From NCBI GenBank assembly GCA_027311205.1, contig DAICZI010000009.1, positions 1-13,858 on the forward strand: a stretch of DNA of 13,858 bases, read 5' to 3'. Positions within the stretch are counted from its first letter, which is position 1, and every line of letters starts with the position of its first letter. The notes below the pieces were generated by a model. That model saw only the letters and a program-made list of their open reading frames with translations, was not told the DNA's origin and searched no databases. This stretch comes from Beijerinckiaceae bacterium. GTDB lineage: Bacteria; Pseudomonadota; Alphaproteobacteria; Rhizobiales; Beijerinckiaceae. This document shows, piece after piece, positions 7,159 through 13,858 of this stretch. A program made the translations under genes and the position numbers.

Positions 7159-8817
7159 ATGCAGCAAAGGGTCTTGAAGCAATTAACGCAGGGTGAACTG
7201 ATTGGCTTTTTGCTGCTAGCGGCTTTCGCGCTATTTGCGACCTTCGTCTCCGCCAAGGCCTGGACCCCGGCCTATGCGTTTCAGACCAGCCTTATGGCTT
7301 GGACTGCCGCGATTGCTGCGTTTCTGGTCCTCAAGAACTTTTATGACCGCCCGGCACAATTGCCGCCGCTCGAGATCGACGGCAAGCCCAATTATTACCT
7401 CGCGCCGGTTCGGTTTCTCACGGTAGCCTCAATTGTTTGGGGCCTCATTGGCATGTCGATCGGCCTTTATATCGCGCTTGAACTGGCCTTTCCCCACCTC
7501 AATTTCAGCCAGTATGTCAATTTTGGCAGGCTGCGGCCCTCGCACACCAATTCTGTGATTTTCGGCTTTGGCGGCAACATCCTGATTGGCACGTCGTTTT
7601 ACGTCGTGCAGCGCACCTCACGGGCGCGGCTCGCTGGCTACCTGTCACCATGGTTTGTTGCTGTCGGCTATAATCTGTTCCTGGTGCTGGCGATCTCCGG
7701 CTATCCGCTCGGCATCACCGCCTCCAAGGAATACGCCGAGCCGGAATGGTACCAGAAGCTGCTGTTGACCGTGGTGTGGGTGACCTATCTTTTCGTCTTT
7801 GTCGGCACGCTGATGCGGCGGGCTGAACCGCATATCTATGTGGCGAACTGGTTCTATCTCTCGTTCATCCTTACCATCGCCGTCCTTCATCTGTTCAACA
7901 GCCCGACGGTGCCGATCTCGTTGTTCTCGTCGAAATCCTACATCGTCTGGAGCGGCGTGCAGGATGCGATGTTCCAGTGGTGGTATGGGCATAATGCAGT
8001 GGCATTCTTCCTGACCGTGCCCTTCCTGGCCATGATGTATTATTTCGTGCCCAAGCGCGCCAACCGCCCGATCTATTCCTATCGGCTGTCCATCGTGCAT
8101 TTCTGGGCGCTGATCTTCATCTATATCTGGGCTGGCCCCCACCATCTTATCTATACGGCGCTGCCAGACTGGGTTCAGACCTTGGGCATGGTGTTTTCGA
8201 TCGTGCTGTGGATGCCCTCATGGGGCGGCATGATCAACGGCCTGATGACACTGTCGGGTGCCTGGGACAAGCTGCGCACCGATCCGGTGCTGCGCATGAT
8301 GGTTGTGGCCCTCGCTTTCTATGGCATGGCGACCTTTGAAGGCCCGGTCATGGCCATCAAGGAAGTCAACGCCCTCACCCACTATACCGACTGGGTGATT
8401 GGCCACGTGCATTCGGGCAGCCTCGGCTGGGTTGCCTATATTTCATTTGGCGCGATCTATTGCATGGTGCCGTGGCTGTGGAACAAGCGGGAGCTCTATT
8501 CGCTCAAGCTGGTGAACTGGCACTTCTGGATTTCAACCATGGGCATCGTGCTCTACATCTCCTCGATGTGGGTTGCCGGCATCATGGAAGGCCTGATGTG
8601 GCGATCCTACAACAAGCTGGGTTTCCTCCAGTATTCGTTTGTTGACACGGTTCAGGCTGTGCATCCGCTTTATGTCCTGCGCGCGCTGGGCGGTGCCATG
8701 TTCCTCACCGGCGTTCTGATCATGGTCTACAACCTGTGGATGACCATCACGGTGGATGAGCTGACCCAAGCCCAAGCTGGTCGCCCGGTCGCTCCCGCGC
8801 TCGTCCCCGCTGAGTGA
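7159..8817 (+). CDS. ccoN: cbb3-type cytochrome c oxidase subunit I (CcoN/FixN)
   Basis: Catalytic membrane subunit of the high-affinity cbb3 oxidase, which reduces O2 to water and pumps protons under microaerobic conditions. Numbered from the ATG at 7159 (552 residues), the ligands are H129 and H418 for the low-spin heme b, H416 for heme b3, and H278, H328 and H329 for CuB, with the cross-linking tyrosine Y322. The spacings between H278, Y322, H328 and H416 equal those of Pseudomonas CcoN. About fourteen hydrophobic segments are visible. An N-terminal extension of some 70 residues over the Pseudomonas form fits the longer alphaproteobacterial type. A GTG at 7150 in frame would add three residues; I prefer the ATG because GGGTGGG lies just upstream of it. 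First gene of ccoNOQPGHI, with an FNR/FixK box upstream. Confidence 0.96.
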   Translation: MQQRVLKQLTQGELIGFLLLAAFALFATFVSAKAWTPAYAFQTSLMAWTAAIAAFLVLKNFYDRPAQLPPLEIDGKPNYYLAPVRFLTVASIVWGLIGMSIGLYIALELAFPHLNFSQYVNFGRLRPSHTNSVIFGFGGNILIGTSFYVVQRTSRARLAGYLSPWFVAVGYNLFLVLAISGYPLGITASKEYAEPEWYQKLLLTVVWVTYLFVFVGTLMRRAEPHIYVANWFYLSFILTIAVLHLFNSPTVPISLFSSKSYIVWSGVQDAMFQWWYGHNAVAFFLTVPFLAMMYYFVPKRANRPIYSYRLSIVHFWALIFIYIWAGPHHLIYTALPDWVQTLGMVFSIVLWMPSWGGMINGLMTLSGAWDKLRTDPVLRMMVVALAFYGMATFEGPVMAIKEVNALTHYTDWVIGHVHSGSLGWVAYISFGAIYCMVPWLWNKRELYSLKLVNWHFWISTMGIVLYISSMWVAGIMEGLMWRSYNKLGFLQYSFVDTVQAVHPLYVLRALGGAMFLTGVLIMVYNLWMTITVDELTQAQAGRPVAPALVPAE

Positions 8818-8829
8818 GGAATTTAACAC

Positions 8830-9564
8830 ATGTCCATGATGTCCAAGCACGCTATTCTGGAAAAGAATGTCATCTTGCTCGCTGTCGCGGCAGTCTTAGC
8901 CGTAGCCATTGGTGGGTTGGTCGAGATTGTGCCTCTGTTTTATGTGAAGGGCACCATCGAAAAGGTCGGCTCCATCCGGCCTTACACGCCGCTCGAACTT
9001 GAGGGTCGCGACATTTATGTGCGTGAAGGTTGCTATCTCTGCCACTCGCAGATGATCCGTCCGCTGCGCGATGAAGTCGAGCGCTATGGTCATTATTCGC
9101 TGGCTGCGGAGAGCATGTATGATCATCCCTTCCAGTGGGGTTCCAAGCGCATCGGCCCTGATCTGGCACGCGTCGGCGGCAAATATTCCGATGACTGGCA
9201 GCGCCAGCATTTGAAGAGCCCCCGGTCGGTTGTGCCCGAATCCATCATGCCACGCTTCGGTTTCCTGTTCCACACGCCGCTTGATACAAGCGACATCGTG
9301 GCCAAGCTGAAAGTCCAGCGCCTGCTCGGAACGCCCTATACGCAGACCGATATCGATGACGCCCAGAAGGACATCACGACCCAGGACACCGATAATGCCG
9401 ATGGCGCGGCCGATCTTGCCAAACGCTATCCGGGGGCTACGTCGCGAGATTACGCGGGCGTCGCCAACAAGCTGACAGAAGCCGACGCCCTCATTGCCTA
9501 CCTTCAGATGCTGGGCACTGAAGTAAACTTCAAGACCTATGACGACAAAGCCAACATTCGCTGA
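8830..9564 (+). CDS. ccoO: cbb3-type cytochrome c oxidase subunit II (CcoO/FixO)
   Basis: Membrane-anchored monoheme c-type cytochrome that passes electrons toward the binuclear centre of CcoN. The 244-residue protein has one N-terminal membrane anchor (about 14-38). A periplasmic domain follows with the heme motif CYLCH (C68, C71, H72) in the family context [18 protein letters not shown], and M140 in [10 protein letters not shown] as the likely axial ligand. [15 protein letters not shown] (109-123) is also typical. A GAGGA ribosome-binding site lies nine bases before the first ATG; further ATGs two and three codons later are less well placed. It begins 12 bases after ccoN and is followed nine bases later by ccoQ. 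Confidence 0.95.
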   Translation: MSMMSKHAILEKNVILLAVAAVLAVAIGGLVEIVPLFYVKGTIEKVGSIRPYTPLELEGRDIYVREGCYLCHSQMIRPLRDEVERYGHYSLAAESMYDHPFQWGSKRIGPDLARVGGKYSDDWQRQHLKSPRSVVPESIMPRFGFLFHTPLDTSDIVAKLKVQRLLGTPYTQTDIDDAQKDITTQDTDNADGAADLAKRYPGATSRDYAGVANKLTEADALIAYLQMLGTEVNFKTYDDKANIR

Positions 9565-9573
9565 GATCCTGCC

Positions 9574-9735
9574 ATGACCCCAAGCACAACACTGGAACAT
9601 ATAGGCAGCATCGCCCGCACCGTCGGGATGATCTACGCCATCGTGGTATTTACCGCCGCCGTCCTGTTCGCCATGTGGCCTTCCCACAAGGCTGAATATG
9701 AGGCGATTGGACGCTTGCCTTTGGACGAGGAGTGA
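9574..9735 (+). CDS. ccoQ: cbb3 oxidase small subunit CcoQ/FixQ
   Basis: A 53-residue protein encoded between ccoO and ccoP, too short for many gene finders. It reads MTPSTTLEHIGSIARTVGM, then a single membrane helix (about 19-35, IYAIVVFTAAVLFAMWP) and a short charged tail ending LPLDEE. Size, one helix, the tyrosine-containing helix start and the position match CcoQ, a non-catalytic subunit that in relatives stabilises the interaction of CcoP with the CcoNO core and protects the complex under oxygen. It begins nine bases after the ccoO stop and ends six bases before ccoP. Its 3' end holds the GAGGAG likely used as the ribosome-binding site of ccoP, so the two are probably translated in concert. 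Confidence 0.9.
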   Translation: MTPSTTLEHIGSIARTVGMIYAIVVFTAAVLFAMWPSHKAEYEAIGRLPLDEE

Positions 9736-9741
9736 TCGCGC

Positions 9742-10632
9742 ATGTCGATAGACAACATACCGCATGCCGACCATGATATTGACAGCTTCACCGGCGTCTC
9801 CACCACCGGGCACGCCTGGGATGGGATCAAGGAACTGAACAATCCTCTGCCGCGGTGGTGGCTCTGGACGTTCTACATCACCATCGTCTGGGCCATCGGT
9901 TATTGCTTTGCCTACCCGTCGATCCCGCTCATCAACGGTGCGACGACCGGCTTTCTGGGCTGGCATTCGCGCTCGGCAGTTGTTCAGAGCCTCGATGCCT
10001 TGCAGGCTTCGCGTGGTGCCTTGATGCAAAAGCTTGCCGCCACGCCGCTTGACCAGATCGAGAAGCAGCCCGAACTGCTCAATTTCGCGCGGGCTGCCGG
10101 TGCTGCTGCCTTCGCCAATAATTGCGCGCCCTGTCATGGCGCTGGCGCACAGGGCTCGCCCGGCTATCCCAACCTCAATGCCAACCGCTGGCTCTGGGGC
10201 GGTCACCTTGATCAGATTTATCAAACCATCCTGCATGGTGTGCGTTCGGGCGATCCCAAAGGGCATCAGGGTTCCATGCCGGATTTCGGCAAGGCGGGGA
10301 TTCTGACCAAGCCGCAGATCGAACAGGTGGCCAATTATGTGCGCTCGCTGTCCGGCCTGAAGACTGAAACCGGGATCGACGTCGCCGCCGGCGGGAAGAT
10401 TTTCGCCACTACTTGCGCGCCTTGTCATGGCAAGGATGCCAAGGGCAATACCACCATCGGCTCCGCCAATCTGACAACCAAGGTCTGGCTTTACGGCTCC
10501 TCCCTGCAAACCATCGAGAACGGCGTCACCAATGGCCATGGCGGCGTCATGCCTTATTGGGGCGGGCGTCTTGACCCCACCACAATCAAGGCTCTGGCTG
10601 TCTTCGTACACACGCTGGGAGGCGGGCAGTAA
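9742..10632 (+). CDS. ccoP: cbb3-type cytochrome c oxidase subunit III (CcoP/FixP), diheme
   Basis: Membrane-anchored diheme cytochrome c that accepts electrons from soluble or membrane cytochromes and hands them to CcoO. The 296 residues begin with a cytoplasmic segment containing the conserved GHAWDGIKELNNPLPRWW (23-40), then one helix (about 40-58). Two cytochrome c domains follow: the first with CAPCH (C128, C131, H132) and M179 in QGSMPDFG, the second with CAPCH (C225, C228, H229) and M270 in GGVMPYWG. All ligands are present. The start is supported by GAGGAG at the end of ccoQ. The stop codon forms the loop of a small perfect dyad at 10623-10639. Confidence 0.95.
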   Translation: MSIDNIPHADHDIDSFTGVSTTGHAWDGIKELNNPLPRWWLWTFYITIVWAIGYCFAYPSIPLINGATTGFLGWHSRSAVVQSLDALQASRGALMQKLAATPLDQIEKQPELLNFARAAGAAAFANNCAPCHGAGAQGSPGYPNLNANRWLWGGHLDQIYQTILHGVRSGDPKGHQGSMPDFGKAGILTKPQIEQVANYVRSLSGLKTETGIDVAAGGKIFATTCAPCHGKDAKGNTTIGSANLTTKVWLYGSSLQTIENGVTNGHGGVMPYWGGRLDPTTIKALAVFVHTLGGGQ

Positions 10633-10639
10633 CTGCCCG
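10623..10639 (+). repeat. Perfect inverted repeat enclosing the ccoP stop codon
   Basis: CGGGCAG-TAA-CTGCCCG is a seven-base perfect dyad whose three-base loop is the ccoP stop codon. It sits in the 28-base gap between the structural genes ccoNOQP and the assembly genes ccoGHI. No T run follows, so it is unlikely to be a full terminator. It could stabilise the upstream message or help set different expression of the two halves. Confidence 0.5.
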
Positions 10640-10660
10640 GTTCATTGAGGATATTTTGGT

Positions 10661-12133
10661 ATGACAACCCCAAATGCCGGTGGGCAGCCCGTCCTTGAAA
10701 CGGGTGGCGATGATGTGATTAGCGGCCCGCTTTACGCGCCGGGAAAGCGTCTGTTTCCGCAGGCTGCACATGGTACGTTCCGCAATATAAAATGGGCGAT
10801 TCTGGTCCTTGCACTGGGTGTCTATTACGGCCTGCCGTTTTTGCGTTGGAACCGCGGCCCTGGAGAACCCAACCAGGCCGTGCTGGTTGATATTGTTCAT
10901 CGGCGCTTCTATTTCTTCTTCATCGAGATATGGCCGCAGGAATTATATTATGTGGCGGGACTGCTGATCCTCGCGGCACTGATCCTGTTCCTGATGAATG
11001 CGGTGGCTGGCCGGATCTGGTGTGGGTATCTTTGTCCTCAGACGGTGTGGACTGACCTGTTTTATGCTGTCGAGCGGCTGGTCGAGGGTGATGCGCGCCG
11101 CCAGCACCAGCGGGAGGCCGAGGGCTGGACTTTCAACAACATCCTGCATACCGGCTATAAACACGCGGTCTGGCTGATCATTGCCTGGTGGACCGGTGGT
11201 GCCTGGGTGCTGTATTTTGCCGATGCGCCAACGCTTGTGCATCAGCTCGCGACATTTCAGGCGCCCATGGTAGCCTGGTTCACCATCGCGATACTGACCG
11301 TCCTGACCTATATTCTGGCTGGGTTCATGCGCGAGCAGGTCTGCATATACATGTGCCCCTGGCCGCGCATCCAGGCGGCCTTGACCGACGAGGATGCCCT
11401 CAACGTCACTTACCGCTATGACCGAGGCGAGCCGCGCATGTCGCTCAAAACCGGGCTTGCGGCGCGCAGCCATGGCCAGGCCGCTGGTGATTGTGTTGAT
11501 TGCAATCAATGCGTTGCCGTTTGTCCGACCGGCGTCGATATTCGCCATGGCTCGCAACTCGGCTGCGTCCAGTGCGGCCTGTGCATTGATGCCTGCGATG
11601 CGGTCATGCAGAAGATCCACCGACCGCGCGGCCTGATTGCCTATGACAATGAAAACAATATCAAGCGTCGTATGGCTGGCCTGCCTGCGGTGTATAGAAT
11701 GATCCGCCCGCGCACCATTCTCTATGCTGTTGCCATTGTCCTTATCGGGGCCGTCATGCTGACGCGGCTTCTCACCCGGCCCAGCGATGGCATTACCGTC
11801 GCCCATGACCGTAACCCGCTCTACGTGATCGATGCCGATGGCTCGGTGCGCAATGCCTATACCGTGCAGATCGTCAATGAACAGGGTCAGCCGCGGGAGC
11901 TTGAATTTGCCGTCAGTGGCCTCAAGGGCGCCAAAGTGCAGGTGATCGGTGTCGTTGGTGATGGCCCTGACTTCCCGATCCAAGTTGATGCGGATAACAC
12001 ACGCGATCTGCGTGTCCTTATTACCGGCCCGCTGAAGGAGCCACCCCATGCCAGCATTCCCGTGACATTCAGCGTGACCGACCCGCTACAAAAAAGCGAA
12101 ATGATGGCTACTGACAATTTCAAAACACCCTGA
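10661..12133 (+). CDS. ccoG: Cytochrome c oxidase accessory protein CcoG/FixG (copper-reducing ferredoxin-like)
   Basis: Membrane iron-sulfur protein for cbb3 maturation; characterised CcoG reduces Cu(II) to Cu(I) for the copper-supply pathway. The 490 residues contain membrane segments near 43-60, 95-115, 168-186, 205-222 and 351-368. WCGYLCPQTVW has C121 and C125, and VCIYMCPWPRIQAA has C228 and C232. Two 4Fe-4S ferredoxin motifs follow: C278, C281, C284 and C288 (CVDCNQCVAVCPTG), and C302, C305, C308 and C312 (CVQCGLCIDAC). The C-terminal domain (about 385-480) is the beta-sandwich found in FixG, on the periplasmic side. A GAGGA ribosome-binding site lies about ten bases before the ATG. 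It leads the assembly part of the operon (ccoG, ccoH, ccoI), 28 bases after ccoP. Confidence 0.95.
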   Translation: MTTPNAGGQPVLETGGDDVISGPLYAPGKRLFPQAAHGTFRNIKWAILVLALGVYYGLPFLRWNRGPGEPNQAVLVDIVHRRFYFFFIEIWPQELYYVAGLLILAALILFLMNAVAGRIWCGYLCPQTVWTDLFYAVERLVEGDARRQHQREAEGWTFNNILHTGYKHAVWLIIAWWTGGAWVLYFADAPTLVHQLATFQAPMVAWFTIAILTVLTYILAGFMREQVCIYMCPWPRIQAALTDEDALNVTYRYDRGEPRMSLKTGLAARSHGQAAGDCVDCNQCVAVCPTGVDIRHGSQLGCVQCGLCIDACDAVMQKIHRPRGLIAYDNENNIKRRMAGLPAVYRMIRPRTILYAVAIVLIGAVMLTRLLTRPSDGITVAHDRNPLYVIDADGSVRNAYTVQIVNEQGQPRELEFAVSGLKGAKVQVIGVVGDGPDFPIQVDADNTRDLRVLITGPLKEPPHASIPVTFSVTDPLQKSEMMATDNFKTP

Positions 12134-12146
12134 GGGGGACTGTAAC

Positions 12147-12686
12147 ATGACGCAGAAGCAGCCTGCAGCGCGAGAGAATGGCGATCACGGTTTCAAACTG
12201 ACCGGTTTCACTGTGCTGCTGATGTTTGTGGCTTTCTTTGGAACCGATATTGCCATAAATGTTTATATGGCAACGACGGCGATCAAAACCTTCAGCGGCG
12301 AGGTGTCGTCGAACCCCTACCAGCAGGGACTGGATTATGACAAGGACATGGCCGCCGCGCGGGCCCAGGCAGCCCGGAACTGGAAAGTGACCATGACCTT
12401 TTCGCCAGGGCCCAACGGGCAGGATCAGGTTGAGGTGACAGCCCTTGATGCAACGGGCAAGGTGATTGAAGGCCTCACTGGCAAAGTGGTGCTCAAACAT
12501 CCCTCGAACATGCAGTTCGATTCTCACCTGGTTCTCGCCGCCGTTGCGCCGGGCATTTATCGGGCAAGTTTCACGCCCAGAATGCACGACGCTCGCGTGG
12601 TGCTCGATCTTGCCCGCAACGGCGAGCGCATGTTCCGTTCGGTCAATCATGTAGCTTTGCCCGGAGGCGCCCCGACCCATGGCTAA
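12147..12686 (+). CDS. ccoH: cbb3 oxidase assembly protein CcoH/FixH
   Basis: Single-span membrane protein required for cbb3 assembly in relatives, where it contacts the oxidase subunits. The 179 residues have a short cytoplasmic lead, one helix (about 16-42) with the conserved FKLTGFTVLLMFVAFFG and the segment NVYMATTAIKTFSGEV, then SSNPYQQGLDYDKDMAAARAQ. A periplasmic domain of beta character follows (about 75-170), ending NHVALPGG. The pattern NPYQ.GL.Y...L.... is typical of FixH. A strong GAGGGGGA ribosome-binding site overlaps the ccoG stop and lies seven bases before the ATG. The 3' end overlaps the ccoI start by eight bases, implying coupled translation. Confidence 0.92.
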   Translation: MTQKQPAARENGDHGFKLTGFTVLLMFVAFFGTDIAINVYMATTAIKTFSGEVSSNPYQQGLDYDKDMAAARAQAARNWKVTMTFSPGPNGQDQVEVTALDATGKVIEGLTGKVVLKHPSNMQFDSHLVLAAVAPGIYRASFTPRMHDARVVLDLARNGERMFRSVNHVALPGGAPTHG

Positions 12687-13791
12687 AGCGGCGGACATGT
12701 CGCATTTTATCAGGCAGCGGGATGGCCGCGACCACATGGAGGCGGCGGTCGGGGGTATTCATTGTGCCGGATGCCTGGGGCGCATCGAAAAAGGCGTGCA
12801 AGCCCTGCCGGGGGTGACATCGGCGCGGGTGAATTTTACCCAGAAGCGCTTGAGCGTCGAATGGGCCTCGGGCAGTGCTGATCCCGGCGCCGTGCTCGGC
12901 AAACTCGAACAATTGGGCTATCGAGGCCAGGCTTTTGCCCCCGATGTGGTTGAGACCGATGACAAGGCGCGCGCCGAACTGCTCGCCCGTTCGCTGGCGG
13001 TGGCCGCTTTCGCGATGATGAATGTGCTGCTCTTGTCGATTTCCGTCTGGGCTGGTGGCATGTCGAATGAGACGCGCAACCTGTTCCATGCGATTTCGGC
13101 AGTCATCGCAATCCCGGCCGTCGCCTATGCGGGCCGGCCGTTTTTCACGTCCGCTGCAAAAGTGCTGCGCCACGGCGGCCTGAACATGGATGTGCCGATC
13201 TCGGTCGGCGTGCTGCTGGCGACCGGCTTGTCCATCTTCGAAACGCTGCGCCATGCGCGCGAAGTGTATTTCGATTCGGTGCTGATGCTGCTGATGTTTC
13301 TGCTGGCCGGGCGCGTCCTTGACCATGCCATGCGCCGCAAGATGCGCAGCGAAGCGGTCAATCTGGCAGCCTTGCGGGCGCTCAGTGCTGAACGGATCGA
13401 TGATCAGGGTCAGATCACGACGGTGCCGGTCGACATCTTGCGGCCCGGTGACGACATCCTCGTGCAACCCGGCAACCGAATTCCCGCCGATGGCGTGGTG
13501 ACGCATGGCCAGTCCAGCATTGACGCCAGTCTGGTGACGGGCGAAACCGCGCCGCAGGCGGCATCGGTCGGCGAATCCGTCTATGCCGGCACCTTGAATG
13601 GCGATGGTCAGTTGACCGTCAAGGTAAGGGCGGCCGTCGGTGACAGCCTGTTGGACGAGATCGAGAAATTGATCGCGGCGGCTGAGACCGCGCGTTCGGG
13701 CTACCGCCACATCGCCGACCGCGCTGCGGCGCGCGCGCTGTGCGCCCGCGTGCGGCTGGCCGGGGCGTCGTGCGACGTCACGCCATTCTGA
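12679..13791 (+). CDS. ccoI: Copper-exporting P-type ATPase CcoI/FixI, truncated
   Basis: N-terminal half of the P1B-type ATPase that moves copper across the inner membrane for cbb3 maturation. The 370 residues compare with a usual length of roughly 720-760. Present are a heavy-metal domain with GGIHCAGC (C29, C32), four hydrophobic segments (about 104-125, 134-152, 173-190, 198-216) and the actuator domain with SLVTGET (T287, G288, E289). The family pattern holds through ETARSGYRHIADRAA (about 336-350). After that, RALCARVRLAGASCDVTPF does not follow the expected ARAYAPVVH-like start of the next helix, and a TGA ends the frame inside a tandem-repeat array. The CPC copper motif, DKTGT phosphorylation site and ATP-binding domain are absent. 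It is either a sequence-end artefact or a genuinely broken gene. The start overlaps ccoH by eight bases with GGAGG upstream; an ATG at 12697 is an alternative. Confidence 0.85.
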   Translation: MAKAADMSHFIRQRDGRDHMEAAVGGIHCAGCLGRIEKGVQALPGVTSARVNFTQKRLSVEWASGSADPGAVLGKLEQLGYRGQAFAPDVVETDDKARAELLARSLAVAAFAMMNVLLLSISVWAGGMSNETRNLFHAISAVIAIPAVAYAGRPFFTSAAKVLRHGGLNMDVPISVGVLLATGLSIFETLRHAREVYFDSVLMLLMFLLAGRVLDHAMRRKMRSEAVNLAALRALSAERIDDQGQITTVPVDILRPGDDILVQPGNRIPADGVVTHGQSSIDASLVTGETAPQAASVGESVYAGTLNGDGQLTVKVRAAVGDSLLDEIEKLIAAAETARSGYRHIADRAAARALCARVRLAGASCDVTPF

Positions 13792-13845
13792 AGGGTGCGA
13801 TGTCACGCCATTCTGAATGGTGCGATGTCATATCATTCTGAAGGG
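13771..13845. repeat. Three 25-bp tandem repeats at the right edge
   Basis: Units 13771-13795, 13796-13820 and 13821-13845 are each exactly 25 bases, start TGCGA(C/T)GTCA and end ATTCTGAA(G/T)GG. Units 1 and 2 differ at two positions and units 2 and 3 at four. Unit 2 contains the perfect dyad CCATTC-T-GAATGG (13808-13820), broken in the other units. The first unit holds the stop codon of the truncated ccoI frame. There are no spacers, so this is not CRISPR. The array lies at the junction where ccoI stops resembling its family, which suggests a repetitive insertion or a contig end in repeats. Confidence 0.8.
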
Positions 13846-13858
13846 GTGAGGCTTCGCC
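13792..13858. other. Non-coding right end with repeat remainder and half-palindrome
   Basis: After the ccoI stop nothing coding is visible. The last two repeat units are followed by GGGGTGAGGCTTCGCC to the edge. GGC-TTC-GCC in this tail is the middle of a possible longer inverted repeat cut off by the window end. The rest of ccoI, and ccoS, are not found here. Confidence 0.5.

Noticed and set aside
8896..10611. 571-codon open frame on the minus strand opposite ccoO-ccoQ-ccoP
   Set aside because: It runs across three well-supported cytochrome genes, shows no family motif and is typical of GC-rich antisense shadow frames. The same holds for 10943-12049 opposite ccoG.
13771..13845. CRISPR array
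   Set aside because: The 25-bp units are directly tandem with no spacers and no cas gene nearby.

Overview
This 13.9 kb window comes from a high-GC Gram-negative bacterium, most likely an alphaproteobacterium. The reasons are the rhizobial-type ccoNOQP-ccoGHI (fixNOQP-fixGHI) order, the long form of CcoN, hemN divergent from ccoN, and FixK/FNR-type boxes between them. I cannot settle the order or genus. No rRNA, tRNA, CRISPR array or transposase is visible.

Left part (1-5278), transport and catabolism. The window opens inside the last 125 codons of a TRAP-transporter large permease on the + strand. It converges, with only 17 bases between stop codons, on a minus-strand three-gene unit transcribed from about 5.3 kb down to 0.4 kb: a GMC-family FAD alcohol dehydrogenase, then an MFS transporter (22-base gap), then a class III (metallo-beta-lactamase type) alkyl sulfatase whose start overlaps the MFS stop by one base. 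Together they suggest uptake or efflux of an organic sulfate ester, hydrolysis to an alcohol and oxidation of that alcohol. The substrate is unknown. The sulfatase has an unusual metal site, with Asp where the second metal-binding Glu is expected.

Middle (5279-7158), anaerobic heme synthesis and redox control. A 234-base intergenic region holds two small perfect inverted repeats and a weak promoter candidate for the catabolic operon. hemN (oxygen-independent coproporphyrinogen III oxidase) follows on the minus strand. It is divergent from ccoN across 266 bases carrying two good FNR/FixK boxes, one placed for each direction.

Right part (7159-13858), microaerobic respiration. ccoN, ccoO, ccoQ (only 53 residues and easily missed) and ccoP encode the cbb3-type cytochrome c oxidase with all expected heme and copper ligands. 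ccoG, ccoH and ccoI are its assembly genes. ccoI is incomplete: after about residue 350 the protein leaves the family pattern, then hits a stop inside three exact-length 25-bp tandem repeats that run nearly to the window end. All catalytic P- and N-domain parts of this copper ATPase are therefore absent here. This may be a contig end in repetitive or poor sequence, or a real gene disruption. ccoS, normally next, is not seen.

Functionally, the right half is a standard low-oxygen module: heme made without O2 plus a high-affinity oxidase and its copper and heme maturation, probably induced together by an FNR/FixK regulator encoded elsewhere. The left half is an accessory catabolic operon with no visible link to it.
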